Source of the DNA: Gudongella sp051744365
GTDB taxonomy: Bacteria; Bacillota; Clostridia; Tissierellales; Tissierellaceae
Length of the DNA: 64,000 nt
Direction: 5' to 3'
Assembly: GCA_051744365.1 (NCBI GenBank)
Contig: JBNJCX010000001.1
Location: forward strand, 32,547 to 96,546
Part shown: one piece after another, positions 17,103 through 25,874 of the stretch
Position numbering within the stretch: the first letter of the stretch is position 1
Layout of the letters: each line of letters starts with the position of its first letter
Notes under the pieces: model-generated
What the model saw: the letters and a program-made list of their open reading frames with translations, nothing else
Database searches by the model: none
What the model was told of the DNA's origin: nothing
Position numbers and translations under genes: made by a program

Positions 17103-17966
17103 TTATTTGATGCCCAGTTCTCTGAGCAATATTTCTGTTTCATCTTCACTGTGAACAAAATATGATAGCCCATCCATCATTCTTGCAGTTCCAGGCAAAG
17201 TATGTCCTTCTACATTGTCCATATCAAGCTTAAGTGTCTGAAATGCGTAAAATACATATCTCCCAAAAGATATATTCGTTTCCATATTATCATTGTATAT
17301 GCCTATCATGCCGGGAATTTTGGGTAAATTGCCCAGTCGCATGCTCTGCTTAAGAAGATTTTTCATAAACTCCTGTTGAGCCCTTACTCTTCCCAGATCA
17401 GCATCTTTATAACCCTTTCTGAAACGGAGATACTGAAGTGCTTTTTCCCCATCAAGATTCTGTTCTCCTTCTTCCAGATCAATATGGAGAGGTGGATCAG
17501 CAACAGGATCAGAATACTTCATATCCATAGGCACATAGATATCAACTCCGCCGACAAGATCAACATATTCCTTTACAAGTTGATAATCTGCCAGCATATA
17601 ATGGTCAAGCTCAATACCCATAAGGTTCTTTACAGTCTGCAAGGTTAGCTCCGGTCCTCCGTAAACAAAGGAATGATTGATTTTTTCCTGGCTCTTACGC
17701 CCTTCTATGGGTGTTCTTGTGTCCCTGGGAATCGAGATAATGTTAATTTCGCCGGTAGAGGAATTCATATCCATGAGCATTAGAGTATCTGATCTGACTG
17801 CCGATTCTTCTTTGTAATCTTTGGAATCTATGCCAATGATCAATACCCTTATATGCTTGTCCTGTGAATCCATAAACCCGTTTGCCAAAAACAACATCGA
17901 TACAAAAACCAGGAAAAATACAATGAATACCCTGAAGAATGTTCGTCTATTTTTTCTATTTTCCAT
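17103..17966 (-). CDS. LytR-CpsA-Psr (LCP) family cell-wall glycopolymer ligase
   Basis: LCP proteins attach wall teichoic acid or other glycopolymers to peptidoglycan on the outer face of the membrane. The protein has 287 residues. An N-terminal membrane anchor covers about residues 10-30, after a basic start. The catalytic LCP domain shows VRSDTLMLMDMN, SIPRDTR and the later LRFRKGYKDADLGRVRAQQEF signature with its Arg residues. It overlaps the end of yqeK by 11 bases. Confidence 0.92.
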   Translation of the reverse strand: MENRKNRRTFFRVFIVFFLVFVSMLFLANGFMDSQDKHIRVLIIGIDSKDYKEESAVRSDTLMLMDMNSSTGEINIISIPRDTRTPIEGRKSQEKINHSFVYGGPELTLQTVKNLMGIELDHYMLADYQLVKEYVDLVGGVDIYVPMDMKYSDPVADPPLHIDLEEGEQNLDGEKALQYLRFRKGYKDADLGRVRAQQEFMKNLLKQSMRLGNLPKIPGMIGIYNDNMETNISFGRYVFYAFQTLKLDMDNVEGHTLPGTARMMDGLSYFVHSEDETEILLRELGIK

Positions 17967-18537
17967 TGGATTTCTCTCCGATATTATTTTTTATCAAGTG
18001 ATTCCTCGCGTTAACGGTATTCACATGTATAGTACTTCTTTTATTCAGTAAATACCTAATGGTGCTATCAAGAGCCATCAGTATTGCTTCATCAAGATTT
18101 TCAAAGGCCCTCTTCCTGATAGTCTCTATACCATCAAAGTTTCTTTCTGGTTCTATAAAATCTGCCAGAAAAACTATCTTTTCTACAGTTGTCATATTCT
18201 CTCTGCCGGTTGTATGATAAGTGATAGCGTTCAATATATCCTGGTCACCTATGTTAAAATGATCACGAACCATTCTTGCACCCAGTGGTCCATGAATCAA
18301 TTCAGTGGTAGATAATGTTATATCATCAAGAATCAGATCATATTCCTTTACGAGTTTCAGAGATTCCTCCAATGATATATTCTTTGCATAATCATGAAGC
18401 AGTGCGGCTATCCTTACCTTTTCTTCAGGTACCTTGTGTTTTCTTGCAAGCTTCAGGGATTCCTCCACAACACTCAGGGTGTGCTTCAGTCTTTTTTCCC
18501 CTATCCTGTTACTTAAAACATCAATAATTTTGTCCAT
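17956..18537 (-). CDS. yqeK: HD-domain Ap4A hydrolase YqeK
   Basis: YqeK is a symmetrical diadenosine tetraphosphate hydrolase of the HD superfamily. The protein has 193 residues. Metal ligands appear in KHTLSVVEES and AALLHDYAK near residue 45, with further His in LIHGPLGARM and AITYHTTG. It lies two bases after nadD, the usual Firmicutes partner. Confidence 0.93.
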   Translation of the reverse strand: MDKIIDVLSNRIGEKRLKHTLSVVEESLKLARKHKVPEEKVRIAALLHDYAKNISLEESLKLVKEYDLILDDITLSTTELIHGPLGARMVRDHFNIGDQDILNAITYHTTGRENMTTVEKIVFLADFIEPERNFDGIETIRKRAFENLDEAILMALDSTIRYLLNKRSTIHVNTVNARNHLIKNNIGEKSNGK

Positions 18538-18539
18538 TC

Positions 18540-19145
18540 CTATTCCCCTTTGTACAAAGACTCCCTGTCTATTTCTTCGATCAGATTATCAGGTATCATA
18601 TATCTGACGGAAAGTCCTCTTTTTATCCTGTCCCTTATTTCAGTTGAAGAAATTTCAACTTCAGGTCCTTCGCTTCGATTTATTCTGAAGCCGTAACTTG
18701 TGTTCAGATTATTTATTTTCTTATTAATTTCATCATTATCATATGATCCTCTGCCATACATTATAAACTCAATTTCCTTAGCCACTTCCTTGAATTGCTT
18801 CCAGGTTTCCAATTCAAACAGTGTATCTGCACCTATGATGAAGTAAAGCTTTTCATATGGATATTCTACACTTAACTGTCTAATGGTGTCAATTGTAAAG
18901 GAGTAGCCATTTCTTTTGATTTCAACATTACTAAGCTGGAAGTGTGGGTTGTTCTCTATGGCAAGCTCCACGAGTCTCATTCTGTGGGCTGCATCAATCA
19001 CTTTTGTATCTGTCTTGTGGGGAGGGTTCCCGGAGGGTATGTATATGATTTTTTTAAGCTTCCATTCCTCACGTATATATTCTCCTATTAAAAGATGACC
19101 TATATGAATTGGATTGAATGTTCCGCCTATAAGTCCAATAGCCAT
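18540..19145 (-). CDS. nadD: Nicotinate-nucleotide adenylyltransferase
   Basis: NadD adenylates nicotinate mononucleotide in NAD synthesis. The start is ATG 19145, directly after AGGAGGGG. An upstream in-frame ATG would place that site inside the gene. The protein has 201 residues. Motifs are GGTFNPIHIGHLL (residues about 6-18) and the C-terminal ISSTEIRDRIKRG. Confidence 0.95.
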   Translation of the reverse strand: MAIGLIGGTFNPIHIGHLLIGEYIREEWKLKKIIYIPSGNPPHKTDTKVIDAAHRMRLVELAIENNPHFQLSNVEIKRNGYSFTIDTIRQLSVEYPYEKLYFIIGADTLFELETWKQFKEVAKEIEFIMYGRGSYDNDEINKKINNLNTSYGFRINRSEGPEVEISSTEIRDRIKRGLSVRYMIPDNLIEEIDRESLYKGE

Positions 19146-19204
19146 TTTTCCCCTCCTTTTCGCATATGGCATAGAACTTCAGAGTTTTCTGAAGTCCTGT
19201 CAGC

Positions 19205-19495
19205 CTATGGAAGCACAATTGTCTTGTTATCCTTTGATTCCCTGTAGATTACAAATCTTCTTCCTATACTCTGAACAAATTCCGCATCCAGTATTTGGAC
19301 CAACTCAACCGCTACATCAGTAGGATCCAGTACACTGTTCTTTAGTACACTGATCTTCACTATTTCTCTGGCAGTCAAAGCTTCATCCACCTGCTTGATA
19401 AAATTCTCAGTTAACCCGTTTTTTCCCAATTGGAAAATCGGGTCAAGATTGTGTGCTATGCTTTTCAGATAGCTTCTTTGTTTTCCTGTCAACAT
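19205..19495 (-). CDS. yhbY: CRM-domain RNA-binding protein YhbY
   Basis: This is a small RNA-binding protein linked to 50S subunit assembly. The protein has 96 residues. It has the CRM fold signature LTGKQRSYLKSIAH, PIFQLGKNGLT and a C-terminal GRRFVIYRES. It lies between obgE and nadD, 14 bases after obgE. Confidence 0.94.
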   Translation of the reverse strand: MLTGKQRSYLKSIAHNLDPIFQLGKNGLTENFIKQVDEALTAREIVKISVLKNSVLDPTDVAVELVQILDAEFVQSIGRRFVIYRESKDNKTIVLP

Positions 19496-19509
19496 GTTTT
19501 CACTTCCTC

Positions 19510-20781
19510 TTATTCAAAAAATTCAAATTCATTATCGCAGATAAATACCGATTCACCTTCTGAAATTCCAAGTTCTTTCAATTTGTCAATTATACCCTTT
19601 TTCCTTAACATTTCCTGGAAATATCTCAGAGAGTCAGTATCATCCATATATGTGGAACCGAGAAGTCTTTCCATAAAGTCTCCCTCCACAATAAATCTTC
19701 CATCTTCTACCTTAACCACTATCTCATTAGCTTTTGAATGTATCTCTTCAACAAATTCCTCATCGTATGTCTCATAGGTCAGCTCTGTATTCTCCAACAG
19801 ATTCCACGTTTCATAAACCAGCTCCTGAATACCTTTTAGGGTAGCTGCTGAAACCTCTAAAACCTTGTATCCCTTAGGCACGAATTCTTCTCTGATTTTA
19901 TCTATCCATTCAGATGAAGAAGGTATGTCCATCTTGTTGGCAACAATAATCTGCGGTTTCTCCTTCAGCTTATCATTGTATTGGAACAATTCCTCATTTA
20001 TTTTGTAGAAGTCCTCAATTGGATTTCTTCCTTCACTTCCAGATGCATCAAGTACGTGAACCAATACCCGTGTTCTTTCAATATGTCTTAAAAAATCATG
20101 CCCAAGTCCTGCACCCTGTGATGCACCCTCAATAAGTCCAGGGATATCAGCTATTACAAAACTCTTTTCCTCTCCCACTCTTACAACTCCAAGATTAGGC
20201 TTAAGGGTAGTAAAGTGATAATTCGCAATTTTGGGCTTTGCTGCAGAAATCGTTGATAGGATTGTTGATTTACCTACATTTGGGAAACCTAAAAGTCCAA
20301 CATCAGCCAGAAGTTTTAGCTCGAGAACTATTTTTCTTTCCTGACCCTTGGTACCAGCTTCAGCAAAACCAGGCGCTTGTCGGGTTGAAGTTGCAAATTT
20401 AGCATTCCCACGTCCACCTTTACCACCTTTGGCTATTACATATTCCTGTCCGGGCTCTTTTAGATCCACAATTACCTTCCCTGTCTCTTCATCCTTGACA
20501 AGGGTTCCTACAGGAACCTTTAATCTAATATCTGACCCGTCCTTGCCAAACTGTTTCTTGGCACGACCATCTTCACCGTTTTCTCCTACATAGGATCTTT
20601 TATATCTGAAATCCATCAAGGTCCTGATACCTTCATCTGCATGAAGAATAATTGAACCACCACGTCCTCCATCTCCACCGTAGGGTCCACCCGATGGTTC
20701 ATACTTTTCTCTTCTCCAGGCGACAATACCGTCGCCACCTTTTCCCGCTTTAATGGAAATATTCGCAACATCTATAAACAT
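19510..20781 (-). CDS. obgE: GTPase ObgE/CgtA
   Basis: Obg is a GTPase for 50S assembly and stress signalling. ATG 20781 is chosen because the N-terminus then reads MFIDVANISIKAGKGGDG, typical of Obg, and a GAGG site precedes it. The protein has 423 residues: a glycine-rich Obg fold (1-158), a G domain (GFPNVGKST near residue 165, DIPGLIEGA) and a C-terminal OCT domain (about 340-423) of the Gram-positive type. Confidence 0.96.
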   Translation of the reverse strand: MFIDVANISIKAGKGGDGIVAWRREKYEPSGGPYGGDGGRGGSIILHADEGIRTLMDFRYKRSYVGENGEDGRAKKQFGKDGSDIRLKVPVGTLVKDEETGKVIVDLKEPGQEYVIAKGGKGGRGNAKFATSTRQAPGFAEAGTKGQERKIVLELKLLADVGLLGFPNVGKSTILSTISAAKPKIANYHFTTLKPNLGVVRVGEEKSFVIADIPGLIEGASQGAGLGHDFLRHIERTRVLVHVLDASGSEGRNPIEDFYKINEELFQYNDKLKEKPQIIVANKMDIPSSSEWIDKIREEFVPKGYKVLEVSAATLKGIQELVYETWNLLENTELTYETYDEEFVEEIHSKANEIVVKVEDGRFIVEGDFMERLLGSTYMDDTDSLRYFQEMLRKKGIIDKLKELGISEGESVFICDNEFEFFE

Positions 20782-20890
20782 TCTTATCATCCTCATTTAC
20801 ATTATTTATTCAATCAAGCTCTTGCCATCTTCTATTTGTTACCCTAAAAAGTGTCTTTTACGCTGATAGCAGCAATTACTAGGGTTCAAC

Positions 20891-20930
20891 AAAAAAATTT
20901 TAAGCTTACCAGACGGTAAGCTTAAAATTT
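20891..20930 (-). terminator. Terminator after rpmA
   Basis: A perfect 16-bp stem with loop AGAC overlaps the rpmA stop codon. It runs into seven T on the minus strand. It should end most rplU-prp-rpmA transcripts before obgE. Confidence 0.92.
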
Positions 20931-21219
20931 ACGCTAATTCTTCTCGAGGATAGACGCTAACTTGTTTCTTGTCGCGACCTTTTCTTTCATATTTAACAAC
21001 ACCATCAGCAGTGGCAAATAATGTATCATCCCCACCTATTTTTACGTTGTTACCAGGATGGATTTTTGTTCCTCTTTGTCTTACCAGGATATTTCCTGAC
21101 AGTACAAACTGTCCATCTCCTCTTTTGACACCGAGTCTCTTAGATTCACTGTCTCTACCGTTCTTTGAACTACCTACTCCCTTTTTGGAAGAAAATAATT
21201 GTAAATTTAATTTAAACAC
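20929..21219 (-). CDS. rpmA: Ribosomal protein bL27 with cleavable N-terminal extension
   Basis: L27 is a large-subunit protein near the peptidyl-transferase centre. The GTG at 21219 follows GGGGAGGTGG and gives 96 residues. The N-terminus FKLNLQLFS precedes SKKGVGSSKNGRDS. This matches the Firmicutes extension (LxLQFFA, then SKKG) cut off by Prp. Two positions differ from the common motif: Leu for the second-last Phe, and Ser for Ala. The start lies inside the end of prp (8-base overlap). Confidence 0.95.
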   Translation of the reverse strand: MFKLNLQLFSSKKGVGSSKNGRDSESKRLGVKRGDGQFVLSGNILVRQRGTKIHPGNNVKIGGDDTLFATADGVVKYERKGRDKKQVSVYPREELA

Positions 21220-21571
21220 GAGTTCCACCTCCCCTATATTCAAGAGTAATATATTTAGGGTAACTTTCTATCATTGATTTAATTCCAACCTCATATGTTC
21301 TAAGGACAGTCTGAATGCAAGACAAATTACCAACTTGCAGTTCTGTTTCCAGTCTGACCTTCAGATAGCCTATATTATCATCTACCTCATAGTCAAGGGA
21401 TTCTTCTGAAATCCCTGCTACTTCAATCAATGACCTCAAGGCTGTATATCCCAATACTGAAGCTGCTGCACAAACGATATCCTCGCCATGTGGTCCATAA
21501 TCTGAATGACCTGACATCTCGAAGAATACTATATCCCCGAATTTGTCAGTTTCCATTATTACTTTGATCAT
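21212..21571 (-). CDS. prp: Ribosomal-processing cysteine protease Prp
   Basis: Prp removes the N-terminal extension of L27 and is essential where that extension exists. The protein has 119 residues. The catalytic pair is H22 (SGHSDYG) and C34 (DIVCAAAS). It lies between rplU and rpmA, overlapping rpmA by 8 bases, so protease and substrate are made together. Confidence 0.95.
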   Translation of the reverse strand: MIKVIMETDKFGDIVFFEMSGHSDYGPHGEDIVCAAASVLGYTALRSLIEVAGISEESLDYEVDDNIGYLKVRLETELQVGNLSCIQTVLRTYEVGIKSMIESYPKYITLEYRGGGTRV

Positions 21572-21573
21572 AA

Positions 21574-21885
21574 CTAACCTACAATCTTATCAATTTGAAC
21601 CTTAGTAAATGGTTGTCTATGTCCTTGCTTCTTCTTGACATTCTTCTTTGCTTTGTATTTAAATACAACGATTTTTTTTGACTTTCCATGAGCAAGTACT
21701 TTTCCTTCTACTTTTGCTCCTTCGATAAATGGCTTTCCAGGAGTTATTCCTGAATCATTTGACATCAATAGAACCTTGTCAAAATTTACAGATTCGCCTT
21801 CCTCTGCATTCAACTTCTCGACAAACACTACATCGCCTTCCTGAACCTTGTATTGCTTTCCACCAGTTTCAATTATTGCGTACAT
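21574..21885 (-). CDS. rplU: Ribosomal protein bL21
   Basis: This is large-subunit ribosomal protein L21. The protein has 103 residues, opening MYAIIETGGKQYKV and ending in KKKQGHRQPFTKVQIDKI, both family signatures. ATG 21885 follows GAGGAGG. It is first of the rplU-prp-rpmA unit, which has its own strong promoter and a structured leader. Confidence 0.97.
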   Translation of the reverse strand: MYAIIETGGKQYKVQEGDVVFVEKLNAEEGESVNFDKVLLMSNDSGITPGKPFIEGAKVEGKVLAHGKSKKIVVFKYKAKKNVKKKQGHRQPFTKVQIDKIVG

Positions 21886-21963
21886 TTAATGCACCTCCTC
21901 TTACCTAGTCTCGCCAACATTAGGTGACCATGCTTAAAAACCCATATTGAGCGGCTCTACACC
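21886..21963 (-). promoter_or_regulatory. Probable L21 leader (5' UTR of rplU)
   Basis: About 77 bases separate the predicted start of transcription from rplU. They contain a possible stem, ACCTA/TAGGT, around GTTGGCGAGA and conserved-looking blocks such as AGCCGCTCAATATGGG. Firmicutes often carry an autoregulatory leader here (Rfam L21_leader). I recognise the position and style, not a verified match. Confidence 0.45.
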
Positions 21964-21969
21964 TTAGAT

Positions 21970-21998
21970 AGTTTAACAAAATAAACCGTTATTGTCAA
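21970..21998 (-). promoter_or_regulatory. Promoter of rplU-prp-rpmA
   Basis: On the minus strand a perfect TTGACA (21993-21998), 17 bases, and TAAACT (21970-21975) preceded by TGT. The -35 overlaps the rng stop codon, so this ribosomal unit starts anew at the end of rng. Confidence 0.8.
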
Positions 21999-23230
21999 GC
22001 TTCATTTTTCCTTATTCGTCCTCTTCCATTACAGGTTGGACAAACTATAGTAGTTTCCTTGTCAAGTGTCGGTCTGTTCCTTTTCCTGACTACTTCCACA
22101 AGACTCAGCTTTGTAATATCTACCACATATGGCTTGTTCTTGTCTTTTCTGAATTCCCTCTCAAGCTTATTGAGTACAATATCTATATTCCCCTGGCTTT
22201 TCATGTCAATAAAATCAATGATAATTATACCGCCTATATCCCTTAACCTTATTTGTCTTGAAATTTCAACTGCAGCTTCAATATTGGTTCTTAGAATGGT
22301 ATCGCCAAGTGTTGAACTACCTACATACTTCCCTGTATTTACATCAACTGCTGTCAGTGCTTCAGTCTCATCAACAACTATATATCCCCCACTCTTCAAT
22401 TCAACCTTCCTTGAAAGAGCTTCCTTCATATCCATCTGGATATTCATATGGTAATCCATATTATAGTCTGAATCATATACCAGTCTTTCATCAAGACTGT
22501 AGCCCTCCAGCTTCTTTGTATTCTTCAGATGTTTTAAAATTTCTCTATTATTTGTAACGACATTTGTTTTTTTCACATCAAAATAATCCCTAAGTATTTG
22601 CAAAACAAGTACGGGCTCACTGTAAATAAGCTTTGGGGTAGGAAGGTAGCTTCTTTCTGCCTCAATTAATTCAAATATATCCGCAAGCTCCTGGTATTCC
22701 CTGGTAAGAATATCTTCATCCACACCAAGAGAAACTGTTCTAAAGATCATTCCCATTTTTTTTTGCTCTATGGTTCGCCCAAGAGTTTTTAATCTGTCTA
22801 TTTCATCCTGCTCACGGATTTTTCTTGATATGTTCACTCTATCTGAATATGGCGTAAGTACCATATATCGACCTGGAATGGATATATGGGTAGTCACCTT
22901 AGGTCCTTTATTTCCCAGCGGCTCCTTTATAACCTGCACAATAATTTCATCACCCCGGGTCAATACTTGGTCAATTGTATGCTTTACTCTTGAATAAAGC
23001 ATTTCTCTCTGGAGAGAATCCTTTACATTCAGATAGGCATTCTTTTCCTCACCTATATCCACAAAGGCTGCCTCCATACCCTGAAGTACGTTTACAACCC
23101 TTCCTCTGTAGACATTCCCAAGAAGTCTGTGTCCCTGGTTATCCTCCCTGTAGTACTCAACCAGTCTGTCGTCCTCGACTATGCATATTCGATTAATCCC
23201 TTCCCTAGAATCAATGTAGATTGTATTCAT
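21995..23230 (-). CDS. rng: Ribonuclease G (RNase E/G family)
   Basis: This is an endoribonuclease for rRNA and mRNA processing. ATG 23230 follows TAGGAGTG. In-frame starts up to 23287 lie inside the upstream gene and lack a site. The protein has 411 residues: an S1 domain (about 35-120), an RNase H-like/DNase I-like catalytic region with VDVNTGK and IIIIDFIDM (metal-binding Asp residues), and a C-terminal zinc-link CPTCNGRG. It lacks the long RNase E scaffold tail. It is found with rplU-rpmA in many Firmicutes. Confidence 0.93.
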   Translation of the reverse strand: MNTIYIDSREGINRICIVEDDRLVEYYREDNQGHRLLGNVYRGRVVNVLQGMEAAFVDIGEEKNAYLNVKDSLQREMLYSRVKHTIDQVLTRGDEIIVQVIKEPLGNKGPKVTTHISIPGRYMVLTPYSDRVNISRKIREQDEIDRLKTLGRTIEQKKMGMIFRTVSLGVDEDILTREYQELADIFELIEAERSYLPTPKLIYSEPVLVLQILRDYFDVKKTNVVTNNREILKHLKNTKKLEGYSLDERLVYDSDYNMDYHMNIQMDMKEALSRKVELKSGGYIVVDETEALTAVDVNTGKYVGSSTLGDTILRTNIEAAVEISRQIRLRDIGGIIIIDFIDMKSQGNIDIVLNKLEREFRKDKNKPYVVDITKLSLVEVVRKRNRPTLDKETTIVCPTCNGRGRIRKNEA

Positions 23231-23942
23231 TGCAAACACTCCTATTAAGCTCTTTGATTTCTCCGTTCTCATCAGCAAAAACATCAAGTCGTTTAATCAG
23301 TACCATATCCAGATCAATATTAAGATCAAGCTCCCTATCCATGGCCTCAACAAGCTCTATTGGCTTCAGATTCCCGCCCTCTCCGGTCCTTAAAAAAGCG
23401 TGGATCATATGAAAATCATCTTCATTGATGCCCTTATAGATTATATTGCCGATTAGGGGCAGGATATCAACTTGTTTATCTATCTTCTTCTTACCCTTTT
23501 TTCTTCTCTTTGTTATAAATACTTCAGATAAGTTTCCCCATTCTGATAAAACTTCCTCAAATTCTCTGTCTTCATTTAATTTATCCATCATAAATCTTAT
23601 TTCATAGTGGGACCAGGCTATAATTGAACTTAATGAAGCTTTTTTTTCTATCAATCTGCAATCTACTATCTTTATTCCCTCAGGTAGAGCTCTATTCATC
23701 CTTTCGATGAAATCTCCCCCTTCCATTGGTTCCGAAAGCTCAACGTCCATGTACTCAGCCAAACTCTCAGTTCCAAGTGGTAGAGGATTCCCGATTGAGA
23801 ACTTTGGATGTGGATTAAAGCCTTCAGAAAATTTGATTGGAATCCCTGCCTTTGAAAAAGTTCTTGTAAAGAGTCTAACCAGGTCAAGATGAGAGAGATA
23901 TTTGAGATATCCGATTTTGGTAAATCTTGTTCTTAGTATCAA
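23211..23942 (-). CDS. TIGR03936/DUF2344 family protein
   Basis: The protein has 243 residues from TTG 23942, which overlaps the TGA of the upstream gene (TTGA) and follows GGGGGG. The N-terminus MILRTRFTKIGYLKYLSHLDLVRLF is characteristic of the family that occurs fused to, or next to, the TIGR03960 radical SAM protein. The molecular function is unknown. Its constant linkage to that enzyme and to rng suggests a shared RNA or translation task, which is inference. It overlaps rng by 20 bases. Confidence 0.85.
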   Translation of the reverse strand: MILRTRFTKIGYLKYLSHLDLVRLFTRTFSKAGIPIKFSEGFNPHPKFSIGNPLPLGTESLAEYMDVELSEPMEGGDFIERMNRALPEGIKIVDCRLIEKKASLSSIIAWSHYEIRFMMDKLNEDREFEEVLSEWGNLSEVFITKRRKKGKKKIDKQVDILPLIGNIIYKGINEDDFHMIHAFLRTGEGGNLKPIELVEAMDRELDLNIDLDMVLIKRLDVFADENGEIKELNRSVCNEYNLH

Positions 23943-25786
23943 TTGAATACCCCCCACATTGCACAATCATCAATTCCACAGCCTGTACATCCCAGCCTGC
24001 AGTCTCTAGTTGTTTCACCCTTCATAGCCTTTGTATACTCATTTTGGAGATACCTCTTGCTGGGTCCCGGATTTATAAAGTCCCAGGGCAGATTCTCGCT
24101 GAATTGCCTGCTTCGGTTTGCATAGAAGCTTCCTTTCAAGCCAAGCTCCTCCATTGCTTCCATCCAGATGTCATATTTGAAGTACTCAGACCATCCGTCA
24201 AACCTACTACCTTTTTGCCATGCTCTCAAAAGCAATTTGCTGACTTTACGGTCACCCCTTGCTATAACAGCCTCTATAAAGCTTACTTTCGGATCATGGT
24301 AATTGAAGGTTACCTTCTTATCCTTTATATTATCCTTTACCAGATTTATCTTCTTATTGAACACCTCTATGGTATCCTGTCCATGCCACTGGAAAGGCGT
24401 AAATGCCTTAGGTACAAAGCATGATGCACTTGCAGTTACCTGGAAATTTCCTTTTTTTTCTTCCGGAGGTCTGTTGAAGAACAGGTCCTTAACTAAATAT
24501 GCCAGCTCCTTTATACCCTGAACATCTTCTTCTGTCTCAGTAGGCAATCCTATCATAAAGTACAGCTTGATTCTGGACCATCCCTCTTTAAACGCATAGC
24601 TTACAGCATTTACCAGGTCCTCCTCATCTACACCTTTGTTTATTACATCCCTGAGTCTCTGGCTTCCAGCTTCAGGAGCAAAGGTGAGGCCTGTCTTTCT
24701 GACCTTTTCGATTTCTTTGAGTATGTCAATGCTTACAGAGTCCAATCTCAGAGATGGTAAGGATACACCCACCTTCTTGTCTTCAAACTTATCCATAAGA
24801 CTTGAAATAAGAAGATGCAACTGTGAATAGTCGCAGGAGCTTAATGATGACAGAGATATATTTTCATACCCTGTTGAATCCACAAGCTTTTCTGCAAGCT
24901 CCAACAGACGGTCAACAGATTTTTCCCTGATTGGTCTATAAATCATTCCAGCCTGGCAGAATCTGCAGCCATGGGTACATCCTCTGAAAATCTCCATGGA
25001 AATTCTATCATGAACAGTTTCCATGTATGGTACAATCATTCTTTCAGGTGAAAACATACTGTCCAGGTCTCTTATCATTCTCTTCTCCACTATATCAGGA
25101 ATATCTTCAATCAATGGAAATCTTTCTTTAATGGTCCCGTCATCATTGTAGGACACATCATACAATGACGGCACATATATACCTCTCATTGTCCTTTGAG
25201 CTTCTTCAAGGAATAGCCCTTTGTCATATCCTTTTTTCTTGTGCTCATCATATAACTTTATAAGCTGTAGGGTTACTTCTTCACCCTCCCCGATTACAAA
25301 CAAATCAATAAATTCCCACAGAGGCTCCGGATTATATGCACATGGCCCTCCTGCTATAACAAGTGGATAATTCCCCTTTCTCTCTGAAGATAATAGTGGA
25401 ATCCCTGCCAGATCCAATATGTTTAATATATTCGTATAGCTCATTTCATACTGAAGTGTAAATCCCAGGAAGTCAAAATTCCTGACCTCCTCTTTTGACT
25501 CAATGGAGAACAGGGGAATTGATTCCTTCCTCATTTGCTCCTCCATATCCACCCAAGGAGCAAAAACCCTTTCACAGGAGTATCGAGGTTCATTGTTTAT
25601 CAGATTATAGAGTATATGCATTCCCAGGTGGGACATACCAACCTCGTATACATCGGGAAAGGAAAATGCAAAACTCACATCTGTCTCCTCAGGATCTTTT
25701 TGAATCATATTCTGTTCCATTCCGATATATCTTGAGGGTTTCTCAACCTTCATCAGTACCTTATCCAATTTATATTTATTAATCAT
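23939..25786 (-). CDS. TIGR03960 family B12-binding/radical SAM protein
   Basis: The protein has 615 residues from ATG 25786, which has a GGAAGGTG site. A GTG three codons upstream is too close to that site. The N-terminal half resembles a B12-binding fold (VYEVGMSHLGMHILYNLIN, VIAGGPCAYNPEP). The middle carries a radical SAM cluster, CTHGCRFCQAG near residue 275. The C-terminus holds a Cys-rich end, CRLGCTGCGIDDCAMWG, which could bind a second Fe-S cluster. The exact reaction is not known. It is translationally coupled to the DUF2344 gene. Confidence 0.88.
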   Translation of the reverse strand: MINKYKLDKVLMKVEKPSRYIGMEQNMIQKDPEETDVSFAFSFPDVYEVGMSHLGMHILYNLINNEPRYSCERVFAPWVDMEEQMRKESIPLFSIESKEEVRNFDFLGFTLQYEMSYTNILNILDLAGIPLLSSERKGNYPLVIAGGPCAYNPEPLWEFIDLFVIGEGEEVTLQLIKLYDEHKKKGYDKGLFLEEAQRTMRGIYVPSLYDVSYNDDGTIKERFPLIEDIPDIVEKRMIRDLDSMFSPERMIVPYMETVHDRISMEIFRGCTHGCRFCQAGMIYRPIREKSVDRLLELAEKLVDSTGYENISLSSLSSCDYSQLHLLISSLMDKFEDKKVGVSLPSLRLDSVSIDILKEIEKVRKTGLTFAPEAGSQRLRDVINKGVDEEDLVNAVSYAFKEGWSRIKLYFMIGLPTETEEDVQGIKELAYLVKDLFFNRPPEEKKGNFQVTASASCFVPKAFTPFQWHGQDTIEVFNKKINLVKDNIKDKKVTFNYHDPKVSFIEAVIARGDRKVSKLLLRAWQKGSRFDGWSEYFKYDIWMEAMEELGLKGSFYANRSRQFSENLPWDFINPGPSKRYLQNEYTKAMKGETTRDCRLGCTGCGIDDCAMWGVFN

Positions 25787-25814
25787 CACATTCACCTTCC
25801 AATTATATTTCCAA

Positions 25815-25844
25815 CCTTCGTAATATTATTTCTGATTACGAAGG
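25815..25844 (-). promoter_or_regulatory. Inverted repeat in the 5' region of the TIGR03960 gene
   Basis: CCTTCGTAAT, a ten-base loop and ATTACGAAGG form a perfect 10-bp stem directly after the minE terminator tail. It lies 28 bases before the start codon. It has no T tract, so it is not a typical terminator. The role is unknown. Confidence 0.5.
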
Positions 25845-25872
25845 CAAAGAAAAACTCTAACCAAGGTTAGAG
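25845..25872 (-). terminator. Terminator after minE
   Basis: CTCTAACC, loop AA, GGTTAGAG is followed on the minus strand by TTTTTCTTT. It lies two bases past the minE stop and ends the mre-min operon. Confidence 0.88.
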
Positions 25873-25874
25873 CA

